Assembly: GCA_947247005.1 (NCBI GenBank)
Contig: OX365945.1
Span: forward strand, 34,712,551 to 34,776,550
Direction: 5' to 3'
DNA from: Spisula solida
Lineage: Eukaryota > Mollusca > Bivalvia > Venerida > Mactridae
DNA length: 64,000 nt
Of the stretch, positions 36,656 through 50,365 are shown piece by piece. The stretch's first letter is position 1. Each line of letters starts with the position of its first letter. The translations under genes were made by a program, and so were the position numbers. The notes under the pieces are model-generated. The model ran no database searches, had not been told where the DNA came from, and saw only the letters and a list, made by a program, of their open reading frames with translations.

Positions 36656-37293
36656 AACATAACATAACATAACATAAAATAACATATAGTTTATTGGCAT
36701 TAAATACAATACAGTACGTATAGCCAAACAAACAAATAAACACCAACACAGGAGGAAATCATTTTATTTTCGATTTATATGTGATTATTTTTTTGTACAC
36801 AATGAAAAACCAAACTACACAGGAAGGACGCGGACATAATAATTATTATAAATACAACACTATACCCAGTTATCGTTCTTGTAAACGGCAACGGTGATAT
36901 ACTTATACCTACATAGATGACAACGACACGAAAACATATTAGCCACTACCGCGTGTCATTACATGATTAGTAAGCAACGTAAACATTGGTAAAACATCAC
37001 GTATAATAACGATTAATGTGAGTTGGTTTCTTCAAAAACATAGTTGTACACTAAAACAAGAAAGTTTCTTACTTGATCTGAAAATCCCGTTATGTAAAAC
37101 TAGATTTCTGACTTAATACAGTCTTGTAAACATCTCGCAAAATCACTATGAATTTCATTCAAAACGAGAAACTTTCGCGTTTTTCATGTTCTGAACACTT
37201 TCGCGGCTACTAACTTTCACGAATTTCTACCACTCGCGGAATCCGCGAACTCCGCGAACTTAAATCGCACGAAATAGTTTCTAGGTTTACAGT
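36656..37293 (-). mobile_element. Retroposon-like insertion with AACAT pentamer tail
   Basis: S3 reads CCGACGTATATACTACACTG at about 62180. Here about 640 bases intervene. The left end holds five or six AACAT/AAAAT pentamers (36656-36685) followed by ATAGTTTATTGGCATTAAAT. On the minus strand this is CCAATAAAC followed by a TGTTA tail, as in LINE or SINE 3' ends. The right end contains ACTTTCGCGAATTCGCGG-like sequence (37190-37270) ending in TTTACAGTA, a motif type I know from dispersed invertebrate repeats. No coding sequence or pol III boxes were identified. It may be one SINE-like element or two abutting ones. Confidence 0.6.
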
Positions 37294-37920
37294 ACAACAC
37301 TGTAGCGTCTATAAAATTGTTACTTGGCAGTACATGTATCTATATACAGAGTGTTAAAAATTTGTTCTCAAAATCTTAAGTCACATTTAATTCATCTGAG
37401 ATATGTGCGCTATGAACAATTTCATTTTCTTCCTATAATGACTTCATTCAATACCAGTGAGATTAGAACAATGGTAGAAAAATGTGGGATTTAACCTCAA
37501 AATTTTACTTTCTTCTGGCGTCAGAAACATTAACTACAAAAACTTAAACTTGAAAACAAACATTTTTAACACACTGTACTTCAAAGACGATGAGATGAGG
37601 GTGTTAAGCAAGCTGTACATTGTATTGTGGTGTACGGATCTGCGATTGTGGACTTGTGGTGATATACAAAAGTGTTTTCTATCACATAAACATACTCTTG
37701 GTATAATAATTCAGGATCCTAACTGCTGCATCACATATAATCCTGGTTAGTTTATTCCCTTGTTTTCACATTCCAAACAACAGAACAGCAGTGAGTTGTC
37801 GGATGTGATTGCACTCGAACATTTATGGGATTAATAACGAGATGTTAGACAGAGGAAACAGATACATAGCGAATTCCATCTGTCAAACGTAGACAATTAG
37901 ACCAAGCCCCCATTGATGGA
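37294..37920. repeat. Block S copy 1, non-coding
   Basis: This aligns with 62200-63132 (S3), for example AGCGTCTATAAAAT, GTGTTAAGCAAGCTGTA and ACTCTTGGTATAATAATTCAGG. It is also a distant match to 16000-16380 in Q1. The open frame at 37484-37750 (88 codons) is not kept in S3, which has stops and indels, so I do not call a gene. Confidence 0.8.
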
Positions 37921-37979
37921 TGTTCCTTCATAGACCGGAAATGTATTACCAATTGCTTAACTCGTGTGCATGTAATTAA

Positions 37980-38518
37980 AGGTGCTGCCTCACAGATCGG
38001 GCTAAAATTTTTGTATGACGTAATTTCCCTACCTAACCAAGGATTTATATAATAGAAAGTCACTGGTGGTTGCTTTATGTAAGATTTATGGCATATAAGA
38101 AATTTAAATCACTCTTGATATTTGGCACTCAGTATTTTTCTGTTTGAAAATATCGCCGAGTTTCCTTCCAAAATGTTCTGTGAATTATGTAAATCACACA
38201 TGATCAAACTGTAACTTCAACAAACTAAAGCCGAAACATATGTGAGGTATTTGGTTCGTTTCGCAATTCGTTTTCATCGAATTGAAACAAATTTCAGGCA
38301 ATTTAAGTGATATTAGTACTAATTCTGTAGGGTATTAATACCCTTTAGAATTTTGGGGGTAAAAATGCTAAATAACTACAAAATGCCGATGTTTCCCAAG
38401 TTACTTTTTATGTCAATGTGGTTGTTTATGGCATATACAGGAAACTATACCAACATTACATGAATATTTGACAATTTAATTTTATTTTTGCACTACACCA
38501 ATACGTGAGGCAGTCCCT
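37980..38518. mobile_element. TTAA-flanked inverted-repeat element (539 bp)
   Basis: P1 and P3 read GTAATTAAAGCCTACGACGG without interruption. In P2 the TTAA is duplicated (37976-37979 and 38519-38522) around an element that starts AGGTGCTGCCTCACAGAT and, inversely from its end, AGGGACTGCCTCACGTAT. A TTAA target and short inverted repeats are the signature of piggyBac-type transposition. With no coding capacity this is a miniature element. Confidence 0.8.
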
Positions 38519-41237
38519 TTAAAGCCTACGACGGTCGTTCCAGATCTAACAACTATTCTAATTACTGGTTTATAAGTTTGATTACCTGTTTTCGATACAG
38601 AGCAAGTGTTGATTTACAACAGTTGATGACCGTAATGTCCATAATCTGTGCACCATACATTTAATATTACAAGGATCGAGTTGGATAGTTTTGTATTGAG
38701 AATAACTTTTAGATTTAATAACACATCAACTGCAACACCACTTCTAGAGTGTGATAAAAAAACATGAAAGTTGGAAACGCACATCCGATGTGACTCTGGA
38801 TAGAGGGGACTTTGATAAACGTGTATAAATTTGGAGGGTTTGCATTTTTATGCTGACAATGCCGACATTGCATCTCGAGTACATCGGGACAAGGAAAAAC
38901 ATTCAACGCATTTCAACGTTCATAAAACCGATCATCTGAATAATGCGTAATACAAATTTCATTTTGTCCTCGCTTCTGCATGATCTCGAACATATCTCTA
39001 GCACATTTTCTTAACATCACATTTAGAGGTGATTCTGTAGTTTAGTGGACGTGCTATAATGTAGGTTGTACTTGGAGTGAAGTGAACAATGCCATATGTT
39101 AAGTACTGTTTAGATTACATTCATGTATAATTATGTTCTACTCTGCACTCTCAAATGTCAGTTTTGTGGAGGTACTGAAACCACTGTTCTCAAAATTAAA
39201 AATGTTCATCACCACTTTGTTTTAAAGTTAATAATTTTATAATTTGGACTAACAGCCCTTTTCTGTAATTCAGACTGTCGCGTTAACCTGACAATGACAA
39301 ACAGTTCTGGTGGTACATTTATACACTGAATAATAATACGGTGTGTCGTTTGTAAGTTGCGTAATATGATTGATGAAGTACGATCAATGCCCCTAGATTT
39401 CGGCCATCATATCACCACAAAACAAACTCATCAAACACTCTGTATTGATGACGTGATGTTTGGGACAGCAGTCTGACATTTATATGACAAATAATTCAGA
39501 GCATGTATGGAAACGTAATGAGCGAACTACATGGTATATGGTAGCAGTGGAAAAGCTTCTAGGACAATGATGCGTTATTATTATATTAGCTTAACACTTA
39601 GAGTAACAGTTTCGTGTGTCTTGTCTTACGTGCACCTATATGCAAGTATTTGTGTTTGTTTTTAGTTGCTGACACGTAATACCACATTTCCATATAGTAT
39701 TATCTGGGTTGAATCTTTGAAAATGGGCCGTTCAGGTACACCTCAAGTGTGTGCCGTTTTGGTACATTTATTTCTTGTAAGTGGGCCGTTTTGGCCCGAT
39801 ACCAAGAATCGTGTCTATTCGTTGCCCTTACGTATCTGCATTTAACTGATCACAAATTGCCATATGAACGTTTAATCACTACTATAAGAACCTGATTCTC
39901 CAGTGAAACACAATGTAACAGGGTACTGTCGCATCAAAGCACTTACGTCTTAATTTACAGACTGCATATTTGTTAACCACTAATATAGGAATAAGGGATC
40001 TGCAATATTGACAATGATTCAGTTATTGACCCTATTGAAAAAGGTATTAAATATTTCTAGTGGTTTGATAAAACAGTACCGATTGGTGCAAATGTATAAC
40101 CATAAACAATCGCCCACATGAGCGTATTTTGCAACACTGTATTTTACATTAGAAAACTGTCAAGAGTTTTTCATATTAATTTATGGTTTAACAATATTCA
40201 GCAGCGTCAATTGTCATGAATCACAAAACCTTTCAAATGATTGTGAATAAAGTATGCACAAGTTTTATGTTTTTCGTTGTTTGACGATATCACCTCGTTG
40301 TTTTTGATTGATAGGTACATTCAATGCTATTGTGGAGTTCAATATCGGATAAGATCAACGAACATAGAACACACCTTCTTGATATTGAGCTGTGCTTCAA
40401 ATATTGCCTGATATTGCCCAAAGGTGGCTACTCACACATGTTCCTTATATCATCTGGGTCGAGTTACCATCTTCAATTACTTGGCGTGAGGTCTTTGTGC
40501 ATATACCCTATGTTTATATTTTTGCATGCATAAGTACAAATTGAATAGTCCGGCAAGTCACTAGTTTATTTAACATTGTGTACATAAACATTGGAATTTC
40601 TCATATTAATGTCTTATTTTAATAGATATTATGTGTATTAGTATGTAGCTTAGTATATATGTATAAGGTATTGGTTTTCACTGCCCTTTTCTCCAATTTA
40701 AAATGTTTAAAACAATGAAATACAATGTGATGATATTGCAATGTTTTTATACAAGTGAAATATCGGAATAAACGGACTCTAGCATTTGGGTTCAATGCCC
40801 TGTTTCTGTAACGAACCATCCCATTTGCATCAGTTATCCTTGGTTACTTTTGCGTGAAATTACTTCTTTGTAAAATAATACAACATAAAATAGTGTCATT
40901 GAAAGCAATTACATGGTACAAGTAAGTGTTTTTTATGTTGTTAATTTATTGTACACATGTTTACTTTGTCACAGAACAAACGACTGTGTATCTTTAAGAC
41001 GAAGGATCCGTTATATTGTTGTTCTGTTCTTTACTGAATTGTTATACCATATTTGATATTTGATCTCCTGCATTGAGGAACTATGCTATCATCTATTAAT
41101 ACAATGGTGTTCGTTGTTTTCTTTAAGCTGTCTTGTTACATGTCATGTTGACCGTATTAAAATCGTTATATCATGATTAACATTGGTGCCCCGTATTTAA
41201 TTGATATCTTTGTTGGATGGAGATTTGACTACCGATC

Positions 41238-41420
41238 GATACTTTATATAAAAAGTACATTGTCCTGTGATATTTGAAAATAGACACGAGTATAGCCTGT
41301 CTGTTAGAATTATGACATCATTAAACAGTATGACGTAAGAATTGTAAGAACAAACTTAATACTGTATTTACATACTCGTGTTCGTATTTAAATACACTTA
41401 ATATGATTAAAGTGAAGCAT
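41238..41420. other. 183-bp insertion private to P2
   Basis: P1 reads GACTACCGATCCTATCTTTC at about 3350. P2 has about 183 bases between ACCGAT and TCCTATC. An internal inverted pair (GACACGAGTA and TACTCGTGTTC) suggests a small foldback element, but its limits are not certain. Confidence 0.5.
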
Positions 41421-42404
41421 TCCTATCTTTCATGTAATATGACACGTGTCTTACCATTTACAAATCGGATAGGGAATGCAGCGTTCAGTTGAAACTGTAT
41501 AGGATGAAAGGCACAAAAACAACAGTGTATAAATTGCTGGCTTTGCAAGAAAGTGGACCAGGCCAAAATGTTTTGTTTTCATCAATGTCATGTGTCAAAG
41601 TATCATTTAGTATCAAACAATTCTTTCTCATTCTGAAGACTATTCACTGTAAGGATTTATTTTGTTGTAGTTTTCTTGATATGAGAACGCCATTTCGATC
41701 AACTAAACGTCTACGTTATTAATTGACAAAACATAAATATAATGTCAAACACATGGACCCTTGAAGTATTACCAACAAATAAATACACGTAGCCAATCAG
41801 ACAGATTGTTACCAAACAAGAGCCTAGTTCACATGACCATTTATTTATATATGAAGCTTAAAGTCAAAACCTTAAATAGTTTTAGAATTATACTCTGGAC
41901 AAAAAGTCATCTTAAAATTAAGGAAAGGGAGTTAATTTCAAAACTCGACAATAGAAAGTTATGGTTCTTGGTCACTGCACTTCTCTAAGTTGCCCTCTAT
42001 TGATATATCATGTTTCCAATTAATACTTTAAATAGTGTTCAATGTATGTTCTGGGCTAAAATTAATGAAAAATTATATATAGTTTTAGAGTTATATTCTG
42101 GACAATTTTTTTAAAATTAAACAAGGGGAGATAATTTCAAAACTGGGTCATATATCCCTCACCAAAGATGGGGGCATGAAATTAAACTTAGCTATAAAAC
42201 TAACATTGTCAAACAAGTTTCATGTAAAATAGAGTCTTTATTATAGTTATTGACCAAAGAACGCATCGTATTGCAATAAATTAATGTTTGTAAAATTACA
42301 CTTACTGTTACAATTTGTTAGCTCTGACAAAGACTGATAAATAAAGGAGCATATAAAACGTATTTTTATCTGTCGCAATTCTAACAGATAGTCACCACTG
42401 TGGA

Positions 42405-42625
42405 CGTAAAGCCTAGGTCACATGCAGCATTCCACATCGGCGCTGTTCTCCAGATTTTTTCCGATACCATCCGATTCATCACAATTCTTTCCGATATCAC
42501 AAGCTGTCTCATGACTTCCCCGAAGCTTCCCATAGACAACGAGGAACCTGTTCCCTATGTCCTGATAGCTCATTTATTTCAATCGGGAGTACATCGCTGA
42601 GGCAAAACATGCCTCATCGGATCCT
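42405..42625. other. 221-bp insertion private to P2
   Basis: P1 reads CTGTAGACTTAATGTAAC at about 4405. P2 has extra sequence rich in TTCCGATA-like motifs, starting near GTAAAGCCTAGGTC and ending near GGATCCT before AGACTTAATG. The 66-codon frame at 42400-42600 lies almost wholly inside it and is not recognised. Confidence 0.5.
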
Positions 42626-43928
42626 AGACTTAATGAAACACAAGTCATTCGTCTCTTGCAAACACATACATTTTACATTACCCCCTGGTGATATAACTAA
42701 GGTGACAGGAAATTGCTAGGCTTAATCTGTTTTCTCTTAATTCAATGTAGTTTCCATAAATAACGCAACGCCGATAAAAATAACCAGACAAAGCATATAA
42801 ACATTATACCCAGCTTATATGCCGGACAGTGAAAAGGTAATCAGATCTACCAAAACCTTAAAATAAAATATTAACCGATTGCATGATATTCAAACATACT
42901 GAAATAATTTATTTGAAGTAGCTAGTATTTTGAGCAACACAAACTTGGTAAAATAATGCTAAAACGTGACCGAGTGCCAAATATTTTTAGAACTCTTTTT
43001 CGTTTGTTCCAAGGACAAAAAGCCATATTTAACCCTACATAATATCGTTTCTAAGGGATAGCAAACTACATGTACATTTAATCACACACCAAACTCTTAA
43101 TTAATTACACACTTTTACATATAGCCAATGATTTGACTATCAACTATTATGCCCATGTAGTACGGTTTAACACGAATTCACTATTTATTAGTTTAGCAGC
43201 GTCGACATCGTTTTAATTAAGGTACCTTAGAAATTAACGTTTCAGCAAACCCCTAATCATGCAAATCTCTTGAAAGGTTATGGACAGTACAAACGATTCG
43301 AATAATAAAGCTTCGAGGGCGAACTTAATAAGCTTTCACTTTAATGGGTTCTGCATTTCCAAATTAACGACCAAGCGGGGGTTGACACAATCTTTAATAT
43401 GACTTTTATGGGGTGTAAATGTTGTTTTAATTCTTGAGATTAGGAGCATGAAATGTGAAGAACATCTAATGCGTTTCAGGTGAAATTTGTATATTATATT
43501 ACTTTATAATACATGTAAATATTATTCAGTAAAGTATTGAACACAGAAAGTTACCGAATGTATATGGTAACAATGAAAGCTTTGACCCCTAGAATTTCCC
43601 TTGATTTCGTCCCAGACAGGGCTTATTATGCAGCGAATTGCATATGTGAGACATGTCTCAAAGTATTCAAAACATAATGTAATTTATTAAATACTGTAAC
43701 GCACAAACACATCAAAGTCCTACAGCAGCGACTGAAGCGCCTAGCCACTAACGCAAGAGACAGACAGGGATGTACCATCCGTACCCCCAACAAAGAATAT
43801 TTCAAGCCTGCCTATATACTGACTCCGACAATGAATGTCACATTGAATGGCTTTTTAAAATTAACACATTGCCACAAAGAGAGATTATTGCAAATGGTAA
43901 CTACGCCGAAGTGACTATGCTTACAAAT

Positions 43929-44160
43929 CACTGGCTTAGAATGGAAAGGTCGTAAGTGCGCTGTTTTGAGAAAACAAGAAACAACTGTCCGAAAACTACT
44001 CTTTACTTATGGCAAATCAAGCTTTTTCAACTTCAGTTTGGTCAACATGACCTGATCAGATTTTCATGAAAATAGGCTCATAAGAAGCGCATTACGATGC
44101 AGCCATGATTTCAAATATGTATAGGTCTAGCACTTACGACCTACTCATTCTAAGCCAGCG
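43929..44160. repeat. Inverted repeat, 31-base arms about 170 bases apart
   Basis: CACTGGCTTAGAATGG...GGTCGTAAGTGC at about 43929 is inverted at 44130 as GCACTTACGACC...CATTCTAAGCCAGCG. In P1 the left arm is intact (6609-6640), but the right arm (about 6811-6856) is disrupted by rearranged sequence containing a second copy of AAGGTCGTAAGT. Confidence 0.7.
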
Positions 44161-44514
44161 AAATACAGTGTACATATTTTCAACCGAGCGAGTGCTTAGC
44201 TTGATCGAAGACAAAGCTATACTACAACGTTTATTTAAACACAATTTGAATCTGTTGTTTGTTAAAGTTGAACATTCTAATTCTAGTGCTTGTGGTTTAA
44301 TGGCTGTTTCGATAACAATATGTATCACATTTCGGTGTAAACAGTTCATCACATTGATATAAGCTGTCCAAACTTATTACAGTATATATTAAAGTATATA
44401 TGGAAAAGGCAACGACAATGTATGGCTGCGTACAGATGTGAAAGACCTGATCAGTCTGAAAGCATACATGTGTTTTTTCCAATCAGTTTATGCTCTTCAA
44501 TCTTAATAGAGGTG

Positions 44515-44815
44515 TTGGTCGATAGACCAAATGGTTTCCGTTCAATAATCCTAGGATCCTCTTACTTAATATGGAGGTTGGTCATTAACATAAGATGACC
44601 CCTATTGATTTATAGGTAAGTGGGTCAAGCTCAATGCGACCTTTAGCCAAATGGTTTACGATCCCCAAGATCGATTGAGTTTAGGATCTTCAAGCTATGA
44701 AGAGATGTTGGTCACCATCAGTAGCTGACCCCCTATTTATTTTAAGGTCAGCATCACAATGTTTGACTATTTGGTTGCCATTGGGGCATAGCTGTTTTAC
44801 AAACATCTCTAGTTA
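44515..44815 (+). repeat. Dispersed bivalve-type repeat (GACCCCTATTGATTT family), P2 copy
   Basis: This is the same family and position as 8560-8890, with CAAATGGTTTCCG, GATGACCCCTATTGATTTAT and the terminal GTTTTACAAACATCTCTAG. Confidence 0.75.
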
Positions 44816-47800
44816 TGGACTGATATTAGGGAATCGGTAACATCGTCAACGTTGTTTTGCTGCTGAGGCCTAGTGGAAATAAACAAGACAGGATGAATCC
44901 TTTGAAATGTTTTCTTGTCTTGTGTTAAAGTAAAACCGATATTATGTTAGACAGTGTTACCATTAATACCTCATACGATACAAGTGGAAATACTTCATCA
45001 TAGTGTTAATATTTATAAAGCCCAGTATGTTAGTATTTCGTGTGTTTGACGGGAACATCCGATCTTAAACTCACTCGTGAATTACTAGTACCTACTTAAT
45101 TCTTCTCTTCGATGTTCACCATGCTGCAGTGTGATAAAGTGTAGCTCCAATTGTATCGTCGTTTGTTTGACACAATCATTTTATGTTCACGTAAAGTACT
45201 ACAAGTTTGAATTTGCGAAGTTGATCAGTTTTGCCAAATACTTGGCATGTTACATTTGCCTATAGCTAATGAATGGAAAAGATAATTTAACAAATCGGAC
45301 AGGAAAGGCATCGCTCAACAGGAACATTTTATCTAGAAAGGCACAAAAATGAACAGTTTACAAATTGTTTGCTCTGCATGAAAGAGGACCCGGTCAAAAT
45401 GAGAAATAATGAGATTTGATGAGATTTGCATTTGCCAGGTTGATTAGTTTTGCCGATTACTTGCCAAGTTAAATTTGCCTATAGCTAATGAATTAAGACA
45501 CTACGTGATAATTAATAAAACAGTCACACTAATGTAATTGATAGCTCTTTAACTTAAAAAAACGGAGGTGCTGATTTGAACAACCATCAAACATCATTTA
45601 AATATGCAGCTGCAGTGCGTTATATCATTTACAGTTATTCTTTTAGACATCTGACATTAGGACTTGTAGCCGGTTCGTTTCGTTTTTTTGTATTCAGTTT
45701 TGTATTAGGCCTTGTGACGTACGCTTGTGGTCCGTGCTTTTCTCCCCTTTTTTATGCGTGATCCTGTCTTTGCCATTCGTGTTCGGCTGTTTATGTTATA
45801 TGCTGCTTTTCCTGTCCTATTTTTAATTATCTTTTTGAAGTTGATAGGTGAAGGTAAACTATGTTATTTAGCTATATGATATATATACTATTAGAAAGAA
45901 TAGTTACTGCAATAATTTTTATGCGTGTAGTAATGGTACGCTATTAAGTATTCATTTATTAATTAGTGAGATAAACAGGCTATGTTCATAGTGGAAATAT
46001 TCGAGCATTCTATCGACGCATTATGGTTTGTTTGTAGTAAAGATACCTACATGCTTTGAATGGCATATTTTCCTTTTCGATATTTGTGGAAAAGGTAGTA
46101 ATTGCGTGATACGTTGCTCAAATGTATATGTTCCCCTGATATTCAACACTGTTTAACTGAATTTATATAGTGAACATTCACAGATTCGTAACAATAATTA
46201 ACTGTACCATAGGTACAATTTTATACACATTCTACAAACACATTTGTCAGACTTTAATGTATCAAGGAGCTATCTATAGTTTGCAGACTACTTTCTATAG
46301 TTTTGCTGACAGAGCTGATTTGTCTTTAGTTTTGCTAACAATCAATTTAGATGGCTAAATACGCCACTGTCAGCTAGGCGATGCATGGTCATATAAATTG
46401 GTGACAGGAAATTGCAATGCTTAGTCTGATTTCTCTATTCTAAAATAGCGTCACAGCTGGAACCAGCCAGCGGATTATAGGCATCCTATGTGGACAGATC
46501 ATACGAAAGCAATCTCATTAGCGCAAACCTTGTATACCGGTAAAATAGTAGCCAAGCACACAATGCATTACATGGATTGTACTTATTCATATATTTATGC
46601 ATTTATTCAGTTAATATAATACTTTTTACTTGTCTAATTCCCGCATATATACTACTGTGATTTTGAAAATGTATATAATTACTGCGTGCTCATTAATTTA
46701 GCCTTTAGTATTTTCACCAAAACCATAAGAACATAATTATGTGTATTTTCAATGCAACGTTAAATTAACATAGTAATGGTTTTACTGTAATCGTAAATGT
46801 CTCCTGCATTTCCATGCAAAACAATCTGATGAAAATAACATAGAGCCAGTCATTGACTTGCATGAAATCGGTGGAAACCATTTGCCCGAATTTGCATCAT
46901 GTGTTAATGCATTGGAAGTATGACCTATTATGCAGTATAAATTACCCATACATCTTTTCGTGTTTTATGAATCTGAATGATCAGACTTGCAGTCGTAAAG
47001 TAAAAATAAACAGGCTTTGTTGAAAATGAAAACTTCATCAGTTTAAACCATTCAATGTGCCTTTACACTTAACAGTAACAGCGATTACTGTGGTATGGAG
47101 CGAATACATTTGATCATGCGAATAATGCGTTTACAACCGAAAGTAAATCCATTCATTGGTGATCTCAATTCTCGATTTACATATTTGTAACTATCTCGCG
47201 TCTGTTCATTGCAGTTTTTTCAAATACGTTTCATGTGAAGAAAGTAGACATGCTTGATTCAGCGGAATGTGGCGTTATTGTCGAAGCGTGTTGACTTGTT
47301 CTGTAACATAAGTGGGCACCCATGCAAAGCCAATGATTTTCTCCAAGCCAGCCGGGTGGCGTCATTGAAATTCCAATTTTACATCTCCAATTCGTGAAAA
47401 GTAGCTCTCGTAAAGTGGCATAAGTTGATGTCATTCGAACCCGAATATTTGCAGATAAACCCCCATTTAGATGCAATGTTATTAGGTCTACGTCTTGTTG
47501 GAAAGACTGGAGTTCTAATGGAAACGATATCATGACTGATTAGCATATGTAATCATGTTAAGGATCTAAAATTGCTCTACAACAAAAACGAACGACGAAA
47601 CTCTTGTCGTAAAGTTTTATTCTGATAATTATACAGACATCCCTTACTGGCGTGGGTATTGATTGAATTCTAAATTTTTTTTGCACATCTGAGCAGAAAT
47701 TCATACTTAGTTAAAGAAACAGTACTGCTACTAAGAAGTGGCGGAAAACTGCGGACCATACTATTGAAATATTGATTGTTTTAGTATATGTAAGAATAAA

Positions 47801-48195
47801 TTTTATTTCTTTCAAATAAAGTCCTTTTATATTCACCACCTATGAAAGTTCAAATACCAGACTTCAAGGTATAACATAACGTGGCTTCTGGAATTTCGTA
47901 TAAGGGTAAATTACCTTATGGATTATGTTTTCGTGTTAACCAAGTAGGAAAGAAAATGCTAGTATATGTTATAGCCTTAATTATGAATCACGCAATTCAT
48001 ACAAGATATACTAGGAGCTTTTTTAAAGTTCCAGAAAAGTTTCATATACATGGTATTGCTAGCTTACGCTTAAAATAGATTAATAACATAAAATAAAACT
48101 TATAGTGCACTTTTGCTAGAACTTAAAAAACGCTTTCGAAGAACACAACTCGACAGATTGGGCTATTGCTGTAAAGAACTGTTCTATGAACTTAA

Positions 48196-49074
48196 TACCC
48201 CAATCACACGAGAGTCGGAATGAGCAGGAATGCCGTAGGAATAGCAATTCGTGGTACATTCTTGTATGTTCGAAATGTATTCCGTCTGCATTCCGAGTAC
48301 ATTCCATATGTTCGGGCCAGTTTGAATGTTTTAACATGCTCTAAACCAATTTCGTTTGAAATAAAATACATATTAAAATAAAAATGAATAAACTGTTATA
48401 AAAAACTCTATGTATTTATTGATACTGTCCAGATCACACGGCGTCGGAATGAGCCGGAATGCCGTTGGAATAGCAATTCGAGGTGTATTCCTTCTAATCG
48501 AAATGCATTCGAAATATTCTGTCTGCATGCTGAGTCAATTCGTAGTGCATTCGATATATTCCGGCCCATTCCTGTGTCCACTTCGAATGTTTTGCGCATA
48601 TTCAAAACTTTCGAGATACATTCGAAGCCGGGTGGAATATCGAACGGCTACCGAAGTGTATTCTTCCGACATTCTGATTACATTTTAAATATTCTTACGG
48701 CATTCTGACTATATTCGAAACATTACTTAAAGCCATTATAGGTACTGATGTTAAACACACTACCCGTGCACAACCCGTGCATAATCCCGTGCAAAACGGT
48801 CCGATGCTTGTGTTTACCGTATTTTGAAAACATATGCAGGCACGATCTCCGCTATCATTCCAGGCGGACTTGAAGTTTATTCGAGTTATGCTCGAAGTAT
48901 ATAAGAATTGTATTTGAATGGTTTTTGAAGTATTCCAACGGCATTTTGACAAAGCTGTAATAATTTTGGTCAATTCGAGTTATCATTCGGAATGTGTTTC
49001 GAATGTTTATTCTTTCTTCATTCCGACTCATTCGGGCCCATTCCGGCTGATTCGAGAGTCGTGTGATTGGGGTA
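48196..49074. mobile_element. TAA-flanked inverted-repeat element (879 bp)
   Basis: P1 reads CAACTTAACATTTATC at about 14570. In P2 a TAA is duplicated (48193-48195 and 49075-49077) around an element starting TACCCCAATCACACGA and ending in its exact inverse, TCGTGTGATTGGGGTA. Inside are many short GGAATG/CATTCC-type motifs in both orientations. A second, partial copy of the left end (ATCACACGGCGTCGGAATGA) lies at about 48432. The TAA target suggests a PIF/Harbinger-like non-autonomous element. Frames at 48116-49130 reflect the repeat motifs. Confidence 0.8.
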
Positions 49075-49199
49075 TAACATTTATCTTTTATTTAAAATTA
49101 CGATTAATTGTTTCACATTTAACCCCGTGACAATAGGATGAGTTAAATGCGTTCAAATACGAGATATAATGCTTCAAAAGTGTCAGCAATGCTTTGTCA

Positions 49200-49441
49200 T
49201 GTTAACAATAATGCCCTAATTTTTTAAAACGATGTGCTTTTTATTTACCATGAATGAAACGCATATGTGACATGCCCCGCACACGTTTTGTACCATTATC
49301 CATGGTAACCGTATTTTGACAATGAAAGTCATGCTATTACATATGTATGTATTTCTTCTGGAATACATGTAACTTCGTATTCAACCTAAGATAAGCAGAT
49401 ATAGCAACGGTCCGGGAACTTACAGAACACCCCTCGTATAG
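49200..49441 (-). mobile_element. Possible truncated mariner end
   Basis: Read on the minus strand from 49441, the sequence is CGAGGGGTGTTCTGTAAGTT, a typical mariner terminus, next to TA (49442-49443 region). No matching inverted end is seen to the left, so only one end of an element seems to remain. The left limit is uncertain. Confidence 0.45.
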
Positions 49442-50365
49442 GGGCACATGCTATAAAGGTGCACACAAGTTCCTCAATATTCTCATCTAAACTGTCACCA
49501 TAGTACTGAGGTACTTACTTGATATACCAACGACATAATTTTTCTGCTGTAAAAATACCATTTAGTCTGCAAGACAATGGTAATAAATTGCATTTTGTTT
49601 TCAATACAATATAACCGGCGTATACAGTAGCGTCTGTAAGTTTCCTTGCATCAACTACATATGGGAATCTATAGACGACGAGGGGAGAGTGTTAAACAAA
49701 GTAACATTCAGAGTTTGTAGGTTAGTGATGATATCATACAATGTACTTTCCATCTCGTACAAACATATGGTATAATACATAGTAAGTCAGAAACCAACCA
49801 CTGTAAGATCAAACAACAGGTTCATTTATTAGTTTGTTCTGAAATTACAAGCTTTAGTGGCATTTAAGTGTTTTATGCATGTAACTTTCGGTTGCAAAGT
49901 AATCGGAAGTGATTCCTACGTAACATTTATAGGATAAGTCAGATAAAGGAAATAGATGTGTGACAAACATACGTGGAAATATAGAATAAGTCCTCAGTGA
50001 TAGATGTACCATCGTCAACGTGAAAATTGTTTTCCGCTGCATAACTCGTTTGCGTGTGGCGTTAAAAGCCTAATGGACGTTCCCGATTTGGAACTATGTT
50101 CACTACTGTTTTTTATTGCCAATTTCTTGTACTTTTTTTTATTTACAACGGTCCCAACAGGATTGTTGCGCACTATTGTCTATTACAGCTAGGATTTGGG
50201 TTGGAAAAATGTATCGAGAAAGACACGGTAAGTTAATGATACTTCAATGAAAACAACATCCTTGGGTCGTCGAAAAACAAATGCATTAGCAACTGATGTC
50301 ATAGCGTACCACTTTGTGCTGATCATCGACAAAAAAGGCCAAAGCAAATAATTTCTATATCGTTC

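Larger units (their letters stand above)
37921..49190. repeat. Block P copy 2 (P2), non-coding
   Basis: P2 is the second long copy of P, colinear with P1. Private additions are 37980-38518, 41238-41420, 42405-42625 and 48196-49074. Block homology to P1 ends at about 49190, after which segment T begins instead of Q. Confidence 0.85.

Noticed and set aside
37484..37750. 88-codon frame in block S
   Set aside because: The S3 counterpart around 62340-62600 has stops and frameshifts, so there is no evidence of selection on the protein.
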